Of a stretch of DNA of 64,000 bases, positions 18,412 through 27,106 are shown piece after piece. Positions within the stretch are counted from its first letter, which is position 1, and each line of letters starts with the position of its first letter. The stretch lies in assembly GCF_006438845.1 (NCBI RefSeq), contig NZ_RCZJ01000005.1, positions 62,001 through 126,000 of the forward strand, read 5' to 3'. The DNA comes from Variovorax ginsengisoli (GTDB taxonomy: Bacteria > Pseudomonadota > Gammaproteobacteria > Burkholderiales > Burkholderiaceae_C). Under the pieces are notes generated by a model that saw only the letters and a list, made by a program, of their open reading frames with translations, did no database searches and was not told the DNA's origin. Made by a program: the position numbers and the translations under genes.

Positions 18412-19649
18412 GCACCGTGCCGAACCTGGCGAACCTGTCGAACGCCGGCCGCCAGCGCACGGTCCATCTCGTGTATTTCGACGCGGGTGGCGGGCACCGC
18501 GCGTCGGCCCTTGCACTGGAGGCATCGATCGCGCGCGCAGGCCTTCCGTGGGCCGTCCGCCTGGTCAACCTGCGCGAGGTGCTCGATCCGAAGAACACCT
18601 TTCGCCGAATGACCGGCATGGACCCGGAGGACTACTACAACAAGCGCATCGCGCGCGGCTGGACCGCCGGGCTGGCGCAGGAACTCAAGGTGCTGCAGGC
18701 CCTGATCCGCTGGTGGCACGGGCCGACTGTGCGCGTGCTGCAGCAGCACTGGCTGCGCACCGAGCCCGACCTGATCGTCTCGCTGATTCCCAACTTCAAC
18801 CGCGGCCTCCACGAATCGCTCGCCGCCGTGTTGCCGGGCGTGCCCTTCGTCACGGTTCTCACCGACCTGGCCGACCATCCGCCGCGCTTCTGGATCGACA
18901 AGGGGCTTGGCCAGCACCTGGTGTGCGGTTCGGCCCACGCCGTGCAGCAGGCGCGCGACGCTGGGCACGCCCCCGAGCGCATCCATGCGACGTCCGGCAT
19001 GCTGCTGCGCGACGATTTCTACGCACCGCCACCGGCCGACCGCGCCGCCGAGCGTCGCCGGCTCGGGCTCGACCCCGATCGCCCGACGGGCATCGTGCTG
19101 TTCGGCGGGCAAGGTTCGAAGGCCATGCGCGACATCGCCAAGCGCCTGCCCGACACGCAACTCATCCTGGCATGCGGCCACAACGTCGCGCTGGCCGACG
19201 CGCTGCGCGCCTTGCCCGCGCGCGCGCCCCGGCTGGTGCTGGGCTTCACGCCCGATGTCGCGCGCACCATGCATTTGGCCGACTTCTTCATCGGCAAGCC
19301 CGGTCCCGGCAGCCTGAGTGAAGCCGTGCAGATGCACTTGCCGGTGATCGTGGTGCGCAACCGTTGGACGTTGCCGCAGGAGCGCTACAACACGCAGTGG
19401 GTGCGCGAAAACGGCGTCGGATTGGTGCTCGCGAGCTTCGCGCAGGTCGACCGGGCCGTGGCCGAACTCGTTGCCGACCTGCCGCGCTACCGTGCCGCCA
19501 CGCAGCGCATGCGAAATCGGGCCGTCTTCGAGTTGCCGGGTCTGCTGCAAGGCATTCTTGCGCGTGCGGACCGGCCTTGCGATCGCGCTACGGAGCCGGT
19601 GCGTCCGGTGGCGCAGGCGGTGCGACCTTCTCTCGCAGCACACCGTTGA
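18408..19649 (+). CDS. glycosyltransferase of the MGDG synthase / MurG-like family
   Basis: 413 residues with a GT-B fold. The N-terminal part opens with VHLVYFDAGGGHRASA, the lipid-acceptor-side motif of monogalactosyldiacylglycerol synthases. The C-terminal nucleotide-sugar domain has LFGGQGSKAM and GKPGPGSLSEA (about residue 300). It would transfer a sugar to a diacylglycerol-like acceptor at the membrane face. The ATG at 18408 overlaps the phosphatase gene stop (ATGA). The last 62 nt overlap the convergent YihY gene. Donor and acceptor are not deducible from the sequence. Confidence 0.86.
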   Translation: MSTVPNLANLSNAGRQRTVHLVYFDAGGGHRASALALEASIARAGLPWAVRLVNLREVLDPKNTFRRMTGMDPEDYYNKRIARGWTAGLAQELKVLQALIRWWHGPTVRVLQQHWLRTEPDLIVSLIPNFNRGLHESLAAVLPGVPFVTVLTDLADHPPRFWIDKGLGQHLVCGSAHAVQQARDAGHAPERIHATSGMLLRDDFYAPPPADRAAERRRLGLDPDRPTGIVLFGGQGSKAMRDIAKRLPDTQLILACGHNVALADALRALPARAPRLVLGFTPDVARTMHLADFFIGKPGPGSLSEAVQMHLPVIVVRNRWTLPQERYNTQWVRENGVGLVLASFAQVDRAVAELVADLPRYRAATQRMRNRAVFELPGLLQGILARADRPCDRATEPVRPVAQAVRPSLAAHR

Positions 19650-20487
19650 TCTCCGCTCCGAAGATCAACGTCGTGGCGCTGATGTAGAGAAAGACCAGCG
19701 TCGCGACCACGCCGGCGAAACTGCCGTACAGCAACGCCAGCTTGCCGGCGGTGCGCAGGGTGTAAGACAAGGTCGCTGCAGCCCCGACCCACAGCGCTGC
19801 GCCGACGATGGCACCGGGAATGACGGTGTAGAGGCGCTGGCGGATGTCGGGCAGCCAGCCGTACATGAGCGCATACAGCACCACCAGCGCCAGGAACGCG
19901 GTGCCATAGCGCACGCTGTTCCTGAGCCATAGCGCCTCTTTGCCGACGCCGACGTTGGCCTCCAGCAGGCGCCAGAGGTAAGGCATCACGATCACCGAAC
20001 TGAAGGCCGCCAGCACGCCGAGGCCGACGATCACCGTGAAGATCGTGACCTTGATGCGCGCCTTCCAGAAGGGCAGACCGCGCTCGATGCCGTAGGCGCG
20101 GTTGAGCGCCGAGCGCACCGCCTGCATGCCGGAAGACGCCGTCCAGAGCGTGGCCAGCAAGCCGATGGTCAGGAGCGCCTGGTTGCGCTGCGCCAGCACC
20201 TGGTCGATCACCGGCTGCATCGCGTCGCGCACCACTTGGGGCGCATAGCCCATCACGCGATCGGCGAGCGCCGCCGCGTCGCCGGGCTGCCCGACGTAGC
20301 CGGCTGCGGCAGACACCAGGATCAGCAGCGGGAACATGGCCAGTACCGACGAGAAGGCCAGGCTGCCGGCCTGGTTGGCGCTTTGATGGAGGATGTAGTT
20401 GCGGATGGCCAGCACGATCACGCGCAAGCCGGGCGTGGCCATCACGGCGCCACTGACGCGGCGCCAGGCATCTTGCAGACGGCTCAT
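19588..20487 (-). CDS. YihY/BrkB-family inner membrane protein
   Basis: 299 residues with six hydrophobic segments and the family's hallmarks: NQAGSLAFSSVLAMFPLLIL in the first segment (about residues 38-57) and WTASSGMQAVRSALNRAYG (about 125-143). The family was once called RNase BN by mistake. Its members are membrane proteins of unsettled function, with links to serum resistance in Bordetella (BrkB). The ATG at 20487 was chosen because homologs start near here. The frame runs open for 400 nt more without family similarity. Its 3' end overlaps the glycosyltransferase gene by 62 nt. Confidence 0.9.
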   Translation of the reverse strand: MSRLQDAWRRVSGAVMATPGLRVIVLAIRNYILHQSANQAGSLAFSSVLAMFPLLILVSAAAGYVGQPGDAAALADRVMGYAPQVVRDAMQPVIDQVLAQRNQALLTIGLLATLWTASSGMQAVRSALNRAYGIERGLPFWKARIKVTIFTVIVGLGVLAAFSSVIVMPYLWRLLEANVGVGKEALWLRNSVRYGTAFLALVVLYALMYGWLPDIRQRLYTVIPGAIVGAALWVGAAATLSYTLRTAGKLALLYGSFAGVVATLVFLYISATTLIFGAEINGVLREKVAPPAPPDAPAP

Positions 20488-20722
20488 CGGTGCAAACGGC
20501 AGTTCGTTCGGCAGAAAGGCAGCGCAGCGGCGTGCGGCTGCGCGCTCGGCGAACTGCGCAGCGGAGAAGTCGGGGTGGGTGGCGTCATTGCGCGTGCCAT
20601 GGTGCTTGGTGGATTTGGAAGGCTGGTCCAACGGCCCCCGATCGGGTCGCACTGGGACGTTGCGAGCGGTTGCTGCGGTCAGCACGTGCATCTTAAGGAG
20701 TGCGAGCCTGGAGAATGGGCGC

Positions 20723-21106
20723 ATGCCTCCGATCGATCGTTTCAGAAAGCAGCTGGCAAGCTGGGTACCTCGGCTCGGGGCCGCGCTGCTCGTGCCCCTG
20801 TTTCTTCTCACCGCCTGCCATGACGAGCCGCAGGAAGTCCCTGAAGCGATGCGACTGAGCCGGGCGCGCGGATGCATGGGTTGCCACGGCATGCTTCGCA
20901 AGCAGGTGGGACCGGGATTTGCCCAGGTCGCCGAGCGCTACAAGGACGACGCTTCGGCCTCCGTTCGGCTCGCGATCAAGATTCGGGCCGGCAGCGTGGG
21001 TGCCTGGGGCCGCGTCATCATGCCGCAGCAGACCCAGGTGACCGAAGCCGAAGCACGGCTGCTCGCAGAATGGGTCTTGGCGCAACACGCCGAGCCGAAG
21101 CGCTGA
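20723..21106 (+). CDS. monohaem c-type cytochrome lipoprotein
   Basis: 127 residues. An N-terminal signal anchor ends in a lipobox (FLLTAC, C32). One haem-attachment site CMGCH is at residues 51-55, and the probable axial Met is M100 (VIMPQQ). The size and spacing fit small class I cytochromes of the c551/c5 type. It is predicted to be a periplasmic electron carrier tethered to a membrane. It is divergent from the YihY gene across 235 nt. No partner oxidase or dehydrogenase is adjacent, so its redox partner is unknown. Confidence 0.88.
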   Translation: MPPIDRFRKQLASWVPRLGAALLVPLFLLTACHDEPQEVPEAMRLSRARGCMGCHGMLRKQVGPGFAQVAERYKDDASASVRLAIKIRAGSVGAWGRVIMPQQTQVTEAEARLLAEWVLAQHAEPKR

Positions 21107-21134
21107 AGGCTAAAAAATTCGCAATTCCAATGAC

Positions 21135-21152
21135 GTGATCCAAATCGATCAC
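21135..21152. promoter_or_regulatory. inverted repeat GTGATC-N6-GATCAC
   Basis: A perfect 6-bp dyad spaced by CAAATC lies 370 nt upstream of the adhesin start. The spacing is 4 nt wider than a CRP site (TGTGA-N6-TCACA), so it is not called CRP. It could be the site of another helix-turn-helix regulator. Confidence 0.35.
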
Positions 21153-21315
21153 TCTCGATCGCAATTGGCACGTGAAAAGCGTGTTGAAGAGCAGCGCATG
21201 CCGTGAAAAAGTCGGAAAAGAAGCACTCGAGAACCCAACGGCGCTGAGGTCCAAAGGACAGGGTGTAGCACTGAGCCGACAGCCTCTTTGGACAATGAAT
21301 ACCTATGGATTGCTT

Positions 21316-21329
21316 TTAACAATTGTTAA
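21316..21329. promoter_or_regulatory. 14-bp perfect palindrome TTAACAATTGTTAA
   Basis: A perfect palindrome in the AT-rich island, about 178 nt before the adhesin ATG. It is the size and symmetry of a dimeric regulator site. No regulator can be named from the sequence. Confidence 0.4.
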
Positions 21330-21506
21330 TTAGTATTTAGTTCACATTTTTGTTTGGAATTATATTTTTGTTAAAACTTTAAGTTTCATTCTGCCTGATT
21401 GACGCAAGACACGTTTCGTATGATTCGTAGCTCGATTGCAATGTTCAGTGCGTCCGCGCAATGCGTTCGGACTCCCGTCGCGTTATTCAGAATTAGGAAT
21501 GAAGTT

Positions 21507-24500
21507 ATGAAAGTTGTTCGCAAATCCGGTGGCGAAATCGCCGATGCAACGGTAGAGACTCTTTCGCTGGAGCAGCCCTCCATCGTTCACCTGCGAATTG
21601 CCCCCGAAAGCGTGGCTCGCTTCGAACGCCGTGGCGCCGATCTCGCGCTGGTGCTTCAGGACGGCAGCGTTACCGTGCTGCGCGGCTTTTTCTCCGCGTA
21701 TCCGGACAACGGCCGAAACGATCTGGTGCTCGAGGACGACGCAGGCGTCATGTGGTGGGGCCAGTACACATCGCCCTGGACGCAGTTCAGCTTCACCGAG
21801 ATCGAATGGCTCGACGTGGTGGCGGCCGTGCCTGTGACCGATGGGTTGCCGGGCTGGTTGATTGCCGGACTGGGCGCGCTGGGGCTTGGCGCCGCGGCAG
21901 GCGGTGGGGGCGGCGGCGGTGGCAGTGCGCCGCCCCTTTCTCCGGTCAACCACAGCCCCTCGGGCGAGGCGAATTCGCTGGAGGTGCGCGTCGGCCGCGC
22001 CGGGCAAGGCCGCGTCGACGCCCGTGATCCCGACGGTGATGCCGTCACCTTCAGCGTCAGCAAGGTGCCGACCCACGGTGAGGTGACTATCGATCCCCGT
22101 ACCGGCGAGTTCGTGTACACGCCGCGCCCCGGGTATGTCGGCACCGACAGCTTCGAGGTTATCGTCAACGACGGGAAGGGCGGCACCGCGACGATTTCCG
22201 TGCCCGTCACCGTGACCAACGACGCCCCGATGCCGACCGACCCCAATGCAGGTCTGGAGCCAGGCGATCCGGCCTACGTGGATGGACAGACGTTCGACCC
22301 GCAAACAGGCAACTACGGAATCACGACGCTTGAAGACAAGCCAGTGGTCGGCAAGGTCGTCGGAAACGACGCGGACGGCGACGACCTGACCTACACCAAG
22401 GGCAGCGACCCGACCCATGGCACCTTGGTGGTGAACGAAGACGGAACGTACACCTACACGCCAGGCAAGGACTTCAACGGCACCGACGAGTTCACTGTTG
22501 TCGTCGATGACGGCCATGGCGGCAAGACCACCAGCACCGTGACGGTCGATGTGACGCCGGTCAACGACGCGCCGGACGCCGTGAACGATGGCCCCATCGC
22601 GGTGACGGAGGACACGCCGGCCACTGGCAACGTCCTGACCAACGACACCGATCCGGATGCGGGCACCACGTTGGTGGTGACGAAGTTCACGGTGAGCGGC
22701 GTCGAGTACATCGCCGGCACGACCGCCACGATCACCGGTGTGGGCACCTTGCTGATCAACGGCAATGGCACGTACACCTTCACGCCTGCGCCCAACTACA
22801 CCGGTGCAGTGCCAAGCGCGACCTACACGGTCAGCGACGGTGCCCTGACCGACACGGCGGTCCTTGGCTTCGCCATCACCCCGGTCAACGATGCGCCCAT
22901 CGCCGTGAACGATGGCCCTATCGCGGTGACGGAGGACACGCCGTCCATCGGCAACGTTCTGACCAACGACACCGATCCGGATGCGGGCACCACGTTGGTG
23001 GTGACGAAGTTCACCGTGGGAGGCGTCGATTACAACGCCGGCACGACCGCCACGATCACCGGTGTGGGCACCTTGCTGATCAACGGCAATGGCACGTACA
23101 CCTTCGCACCTGCGCCCAACTACACCGGTGCGGTGCCAAGCGCGACCTACACGGTCAGCGATGGTGCCCTGACCGACACGGCGGTCCTCAGCTTCACCAT
23201 CACGCCGGTCAACGACGCGCCGATCGCGACCGACCCCAATGCGGGTCTGTCGCCGGGCGATCCGCTTTACCAGGATGGACAGACGTTCGACCCGCAGACG
23301 GGCAACTACGGAATCACGACGCCTGAAGACGCTCCATTCGCTGGCAAGGTCGTTGGCAGCGACGCGGACGGCGACGTGCTGACGTATGCCAAGGGTAGCG
23401 ATCCGACCCATGGCACCGTGGTGGTGAACGGGAACGGTACTTACACGTACACGCCCACAACGAATTACAACGGCACGGATCAGTTCACTGTGACGGTCAG
23501 TGACGGCAAGGGTGGCACGACCACCAGCACCGTGACGGTCGATGTGACGCCGGTCAACGACGCGCCGGACGCCGTGAACGATGGTCCCATCGCGGTGACG
23601 GAGGACACGCCGTCCATCGGCAACGTTCTGACCAACGACACCGATCCGGATGCGGGCACCACGTTGGTGGTGACGAAGTTCACCGTGGGAGGCGTCGATT
23701 ACAACGCCGGCACGACCGCCACGATCACCGGTGTGGGCACCTTGCTGATCAACGGCAATGGCACGTACACCTTTACGCCTGCGCCCGACTACACCGGTGC
23801 GGTGCCAAGCGCGACCTACACGGTCAGCGATGGTGCCCTGACCGACACGGCGGTCCTCAGCTTCTACATCACCCCAGTCAACGACGCCCCGATTGCGACC
23901 GACCCCAATGCGGGTCTGGCACCAGGCGATCCGCGTTACGTGGATGGACAGACGTTCGACCCGGTGACAGGCAAATACAGCCACACGAGTGCGGAAGACG
24001 GGTCTGCATCGGGGCGGGTCACGGGCAGCGACGCGGAGGGCGACGCCCTGACCTATGCCAAGGGTACAGATGCGGCCCATGGCACCGTGGTGGTGAACGG
24101 GGACGGCACCTATACGTATACCCCAGCAGCGAACTACAGCGGCACGGATCAGTTCACCGTGACCATCAGCGACGGCAAGGGTGGCACGACCACCAGCTCC
24201 GTGACGGTCAATGTGACGCCCGTGACCGACGCTCCGGCCGTCGTGGCTCAGCTCGACTTCAATCTCTCGGGCGCACAACTGACGACGCATACCTGGAGCG
24301 GCATCACCACGGTCAATGCCAACGGGACGACGTACAACCTCGGCGAAAACGGTGGGGACGGCGCGAGCGCTGCCACATTGAAAGGCGCCATCGATTACCT
24401 GATCTCGCAAGGCGGTGGCGTCGAAGGCACAACGACGACGCTGACAAGTACGACATTGCCAACGAATGAGGCCAAGCTCATCACGGGCTTCATGTACCTG

Positions 24501-25622
24501 GAAGCAGGGCAGACGTACAAGTTTTCTGGAAAGGTCGACGACAGCGGCATGCTCGTGATCGGTGACGCCGCGGAGGCCCACGTGAATTGGAAAGGCGCTT
24601 CAACAGGGGTGGACAGTCAGTTCACCGTCGGAAAGTCGGGCTTCTACACCTTCGATCTCTATCTGCACAATGCGTCTGGGGCAGGCAACTACAACTTCAA
24701 TGTTGTGAACGTCAACGGCAGCGAAGTGCCACTGTTCGGCTCCGTGGCCCAGATCCAAAGTGCGCTCGTCGACGGCTACATGGCCTTGAACAGCTTCGAC
24801 GACGGCGTCGACAACGATGGCAAGGGCTTTTACGAGCTCGTCGAAGCCTATACCCACAAGTCTGGCCAGGTCGCAGGCCAGCCCATCGCTTTGACGGGCG
24901 TCGAAGCGTCTTCGACGGACCTGGATGGCTCCGAGACGCTTTCCATGACGTTGACAGGACTTCCGGACGGCACGGTTCTCACCTACACGAGCCACTTTGC
25001 AGACGGATCGACAAGTGCCGGCTCTGCGACGGTGCAGGGCGGGTCGGCCGTGGTGACCGGAGCCCATGTGGTTTCTTTCGACAATCTTCAGGTCGACGTC
25101 CCTGATGGTGTCGGTGGTGTGCATCCGGTGACGATGACAGTCACGGTGCAGGACGGTGACGCAGCACCCAGGTCGTCGGTGGTGGAGTTCGACGTCAATT
25201 CGGAGCGCAATGCGGACCCGATGCCGGTGGCGCGCATGAGTGTGCAGGAAGCAGAACCTTCCCATGCCGAGGACGCTGCGCAGCATCCTCAAGGCGATGC
25301 TGCCGAATCGCCCGATTCCGCGGCGGTGCATGCTCAGCCTCAGGGATTCTTTGTCGAGTCGCTCGGTTTGGCGAACCTCGATGCCGATGCCTTCCGCGCC
25401 GACGAACCGCAAGCCCACAAGCCGGTGCTCTCCGAGCTGCTGGTGACGCCCCAGGGCGAGGCTTCGTTGGACATGCTTCTTTCGTTCTTGCCGCCCGGCA
25501 GCACCGCCACCGGCGCGAGCGGCGATGCCGTGCACCCGGCCGGCGAAAGCGCTGCGTACAGCCCTCCGGTGGTCAACCCGCTGGACGACGACCTGCATCA
25601 CGCGAACCTGATGGTGGCTTGA
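21507..25622 (+). CDS. large repetitive type I-secreted surface adhesin (BapA/LapA-like)
   Basis: Predicted biofilm or attachment protein of 1371 residues. Residues 1-125 resemble the BapA-type N-terminal module (MKVVRKSGG..., SPWTQFSFTEIEWLD). A small hydrophobic stretch (113-128) leads into AAAG (129-132) and a run of eight Gly, then a cadherin-like domain (about 145-240). Six Ig/cadherin-like repeats follow (243-911), then a PA14-like domain (about 985-1085), a further cadherin-like domain and an acidic tail. AAAG fits the di-alanine site cut by LapG-type proteases in LapA-like adhesins. No RTX nonapeptides were seen. ATG 21507 has AGGA upstream. The TolC, ABC and HlyD genes for its export follow directly. 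Confidence 0.9.
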   Translation: MKVVRKSGGEIADATVETLSLEQPSIVHLRIAPESVARFERRGADLALVLQDGSVTVLRGFFSAYPDNGRNDLVLEDDAGVMWWGQYTSPWTQFSFTEIEWLDVVAAVPVTDGLPGWLIAGLGALGLGAAAGGGGGGGGSAPPLSPVNHSPSGEANSLEVRVGRAGQGRVDARDPDGDAVTFSVSKVPTHGEVTIDPRTGEFVYTPRPGYVGTDSFEVIVNDGKGGTATISVPVTVTNDAPMPTDPNAGLEPGDPAYVDGQTFDPQTGNYGITTLEDKPVVGKVVGNDADGDDLTYTKGSDPTHGTLVVNEDGTYTYTPGKDFNGTDEFTVVVDDGHGGKTTSTVTVDVTPVNDAPDAVNDGPIAVTEDTPATGNVLTNDTDPDAGTTLVVTKFTVSGVEYIAGTTATITGVGTLLINGNGTYTFTPAPNYTGAVPSATYTVSDGALTDTAVLGFAITPVNDAPIAVNDGPIAVTEDTPSIGNVLTNDTDPDAGTTLVVTKFTVGGVDYNAGTTATITGVGTLLINGNGTYTFAPAPNYTGAVPSATYTVSDGALTDTAVLSFTITPVNDAPIATDPNAGLSPGDPLYQDGQTFDPQTGNYGITTPEDAPFAGKVVGSDADGDVLTYAKGSDPTHGTVVVNGNGTYTYTPTTNYNGTDQFTVTVSDGKGGTTTSTVTVDVTPVNDAPDAVNDGPIAVTEDTPSIGNVLTNDTDPDAGTTLVVTKFTVGGVDYNAGTTATITGVGTLLINGNGTYTFTPAPDYTGAVPSATYTVSDGALTDTAVLSFYITPVNDAPIATDPNAGLAPGDPRYVDGQTFDPVTGKYSHTSAEDGSASGRVTGSDAEGDALTYAKGTDAAHGTVVVNGDGTYTYTPAANYSGTDQFTVTISDGKGGTTTSSVTVNVTPVTDAPAVVAQLDFNLSGAQLTTHTWSGITTVNANGTTYNLGENGGDGASAATLKGAIDYLISQGGGVEGTTTTLTSTTLPTNEAKLITGFMYLEAGQTYKFSGKVDDSGMLVIGDAAEAHVNWKGASTGVDSQFTVGKSGFYTFDLYLHNASGAGNYNFNVVNVNGSEVPLFGSVAQIQSALVDGYMALNSFDDGVDNDGKGFYELVEAYTHKSGQVAGQPIALTGVEASSTDLDGSETLSMTLTGLPDGTVLTYTSHFADGSTSAGSATVQGGSAVVTGAHVVSFDNLQVDVPDGVGGVHPVTMTVTVQDGDAAPRSSVVEFDVNSERNADPMPVARMSVQEAEPSHAEDAAQHPQGDAAESPDSAAVHAQPQGFFVESLGLANLDADAFRADEPQAHKPVLSELLVTPQGEASLDMLLSFLPPGSTATGASGDAVHPAGESAAYSPPVVNPLDDDLHHANLMVA
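22233..24239 (+). repeat. intragenic tandem repeats of the adhesin (A-B-B-A-B-A)
   Basis: Two repeat types alternate. Type A (345 nt, 115 residues; TDPNAGL...DGQTFDP, ending TPVNDAP) is at 22233-22577, 23226-23570 and 23895-24239. Type B (324 nt, 108 residues; AVNDGPIAVTEDTP..., ending ITPVNDAP) is at 22578-22901, 22902-23225 and 23571-23894. The B copies are nearly identical at the nucleotide level over long stretches. The third A copy is the most divergent. Such identity implies recent duplication or gene conversion and allows copy-number change by recombination. Unit boundaries are set to codon phase and could be shifted. Confidence 0.9.
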
Positions 25623-25711
25623 CCCGTGCGCGGGACTGGGTTGCACACGCAACCTGGTCCCGCACACCGATGGCGGCGCAACCCGCGCCACAGACCCAAC
25701 CAAAGGGCGAG

Positions 25712-27106
25712 ATGTTTCTTTTTTTCCGCGAACAGCGGGGCCGTCGAGCGCCGCGCTGTTTGCACAAGCTTTCATTCGCGATGGCTGCAGGCTTCGTGCT
25801 TTCTGCCATGCCGCCGACGATGACCATTGCCAGTGCAGAGCCGGCGGTGGTCGATGCGTCGGGGGCGGGCCTACCCGCAGTCGTGCGTGCCGCGGTGCAG
25901 TGGCATCCGCGCATCCGTACGACGGCCGGTCAGCTGTTGCAGGCCGGCGAAGGCATCGCCGCGGCACGCGCGGGCTACTACCCTCAAATCCGTGGCGGGG
26001 TGGGCATGCAGCTGAGCAATCGCGACATCACGCCTTACGAGAGTCGCCGGTTGAACCAGTCTTCGCTCACCGTCTCGCAAATGATCTACGACTTCGGCAA
26101 GGTCGCCGGCGCGGTGAACCGGGCCGAGGCGGGCGTGGCCACGGCGCGCGCCGAAGAGCTGCTGTCCGTCGACGACGTGGCGCGCGAAACCGCGCTCGCT
26201 TGGATGGAGCTGTACCGTCAACAGGTTCTGGGCCGCGTGGCGGACGATCAGGTCAAGGGCGTCCAGGCGCTGGCCGATCTGGTGAACGAACGCGAACGCA
26301 AGGGCGCCAGTTCGCGCTCGGACACGGCGCAGGCCAGCTCCCGCGTGGACGCGGCGCGCGCTCAGCAACTGACCGCGCAAGCACAGGCCGCGCGATGGCG
26401 CAGCCAGCTCACGCAATTGACGGGTGCGGTGAAGCCGGTCGTCATCGCAGGTGAGCCGCCTGCCGTGCTGGGCGACGCGTGTCGCGCCGGCATCGACGCG
26501 AGCATGGTGAACCCGCCGGCGGTGAAGGTGGCCGAGGCACAGCGCGCCTTGGCGCAGGCCGACCTGCGTGTGGCCGACGCCAACCTGCTGCCTACGCTGT
26601 CGCTCGACGGCGCCGTCGGCCGCGGCATCGACGCGCGCTCTCGGCTGCCGGGCGAAAACGGTGTCTCCACATCGATCTCGGTGAACTTCTCGGCGCCGCT
26701 GTACGAAGGCGGCGGCAATCAGGCGCGCAAGCGCGCGGCGGCGTATGCCGTGACGGCGGCCGACGCTGCCGTGGCGCAGGCTCAGCTGGTGGCACGCCAG
26801 AGCTTTCAAGACGCGCAGGCGCAGTCCGCCGGCCATGCCGCGCGCCAGCCCGTGTTGGCCTCGCGCATCGAGAGCATCCGCGCGACGCGAGATCTCTATC
26901 GCCAACAGTACCTGCAACTGGGCACCCGCTCGTTGCTCGATCTGCTGAATTCCGAACAGGAGTACCACACGGCCCGCTTCGAGCAAGCCGACAGCCTCAT
27001 CGAAGTGGGCAGGCTGGGCGTGGAATGCCTCTACCAGACCGATCGGTTGCGCAGCGCCTTCGCCCTTGAGGTGCCATCCACACCCGCGGTCGGGAGCGCT
27101 CCATGA
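25712..27106 (+). CDS. TolC-family outer membrane channel of the type I secretion system
   Basis: About 464 residues from ATG 25712, which has an AAGGGCG stretch upstream and a signal-like segment after it (about residues 20-42, ending near ASA). Starts at TTG 25619 (overlapping the adhesin stop) and ATG 25670 are also open. The mature part has the two pseudo-repeats of the OEP family, with long amphipathic helices rich in Ala, Gln and Arg, and strand signatures such as LNQSSLTVSQMIYDFG and SISVNFSAPLYEGG. It would form the trans-envelope exit duct for the adhesin. It overlaps the ABC transporter gene by 4 nt. Confidence 0.9.
   Translation: MFLFFREQRGRRAPRCLHKLSFAMAAGFVLSAMPPTMTIASAEPAVVDASGAGLPAVVRAAVQWHPRIRTTAGQLLQAGEGIAAARAGYYPQIRGGVGMQLSNRDITPYESRRLNQSSLTVSQMIYDFGKVAGAVNRAEAGVATARAEELLSVDDVARETALAWMELYRQQVLGRVADDQVKGVQALADLVNERERKGASSRSDTAQASSRVDAARAQQLTAQAQAARWRSQLTQLTGAVKPVVIAGEPPAVLGDACRAGIDASMVNPPAVKVAEAQRALAQADLRVADANLLPTLSLDGAVGRGIDARSRLPGENGVSTSISVNFSAPLYEGGGNQARKRAAAYAVTAADAAVAQAQLVARQSFQDAQAQSAGHAARQPVLASRIESIRATRDLYRQQYLQLGTRSLLDLLNSEQEYHTARFEQADSLIEVGRLGVECLYQTDRLRSAFALEVPSTPAVGSAP

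Larger units (their letters stand above)
21107..21506 (+). other. AT-rich intergenic region upstream of the adhesin
   Basis: Four hundred bases with no supportable gene. The part from about 21290 to 21400 is strikingly AT-rich compared with the rest of the window and contains homopolymer T runs and a perfect palindrome. It probably holds the promoter and regulator sites of the adhesin/type I secretion operon. The adhesin frame is open back to TTG 21399, but the AGGA-led ATG at 21507 is preferred. Confidence 0.6.

Noticed and set aside
21135-21152. CRP-binding site
   Set aside because: The half-sites GTGA/TCAC are 10 nt apart instead of 6, so it is kept only as an unassigned dyad.
22233-24239. 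Mobile element or CRISPR as an explanation for the repeats
   Set aside because: The repeats are in phase with the adhesin reading frame, multiples of three, and encode Ig/cadherin-like domains.
21483-24581. A 1032-codon frame antisense to the adhesin
   Set aside because: It mirrors the adhesin's repeats and gives a His/Arg/Gly-rich repetitive product; the sense frame encodes a clear BapA-like protein.
25240-25622. RTX calcium-binding repeats at the adhesin C-terminus
   Set aside because: No GGxGxDxxx nonapeptides are present; the tail is acidic and rich in Ala, Pro and His.
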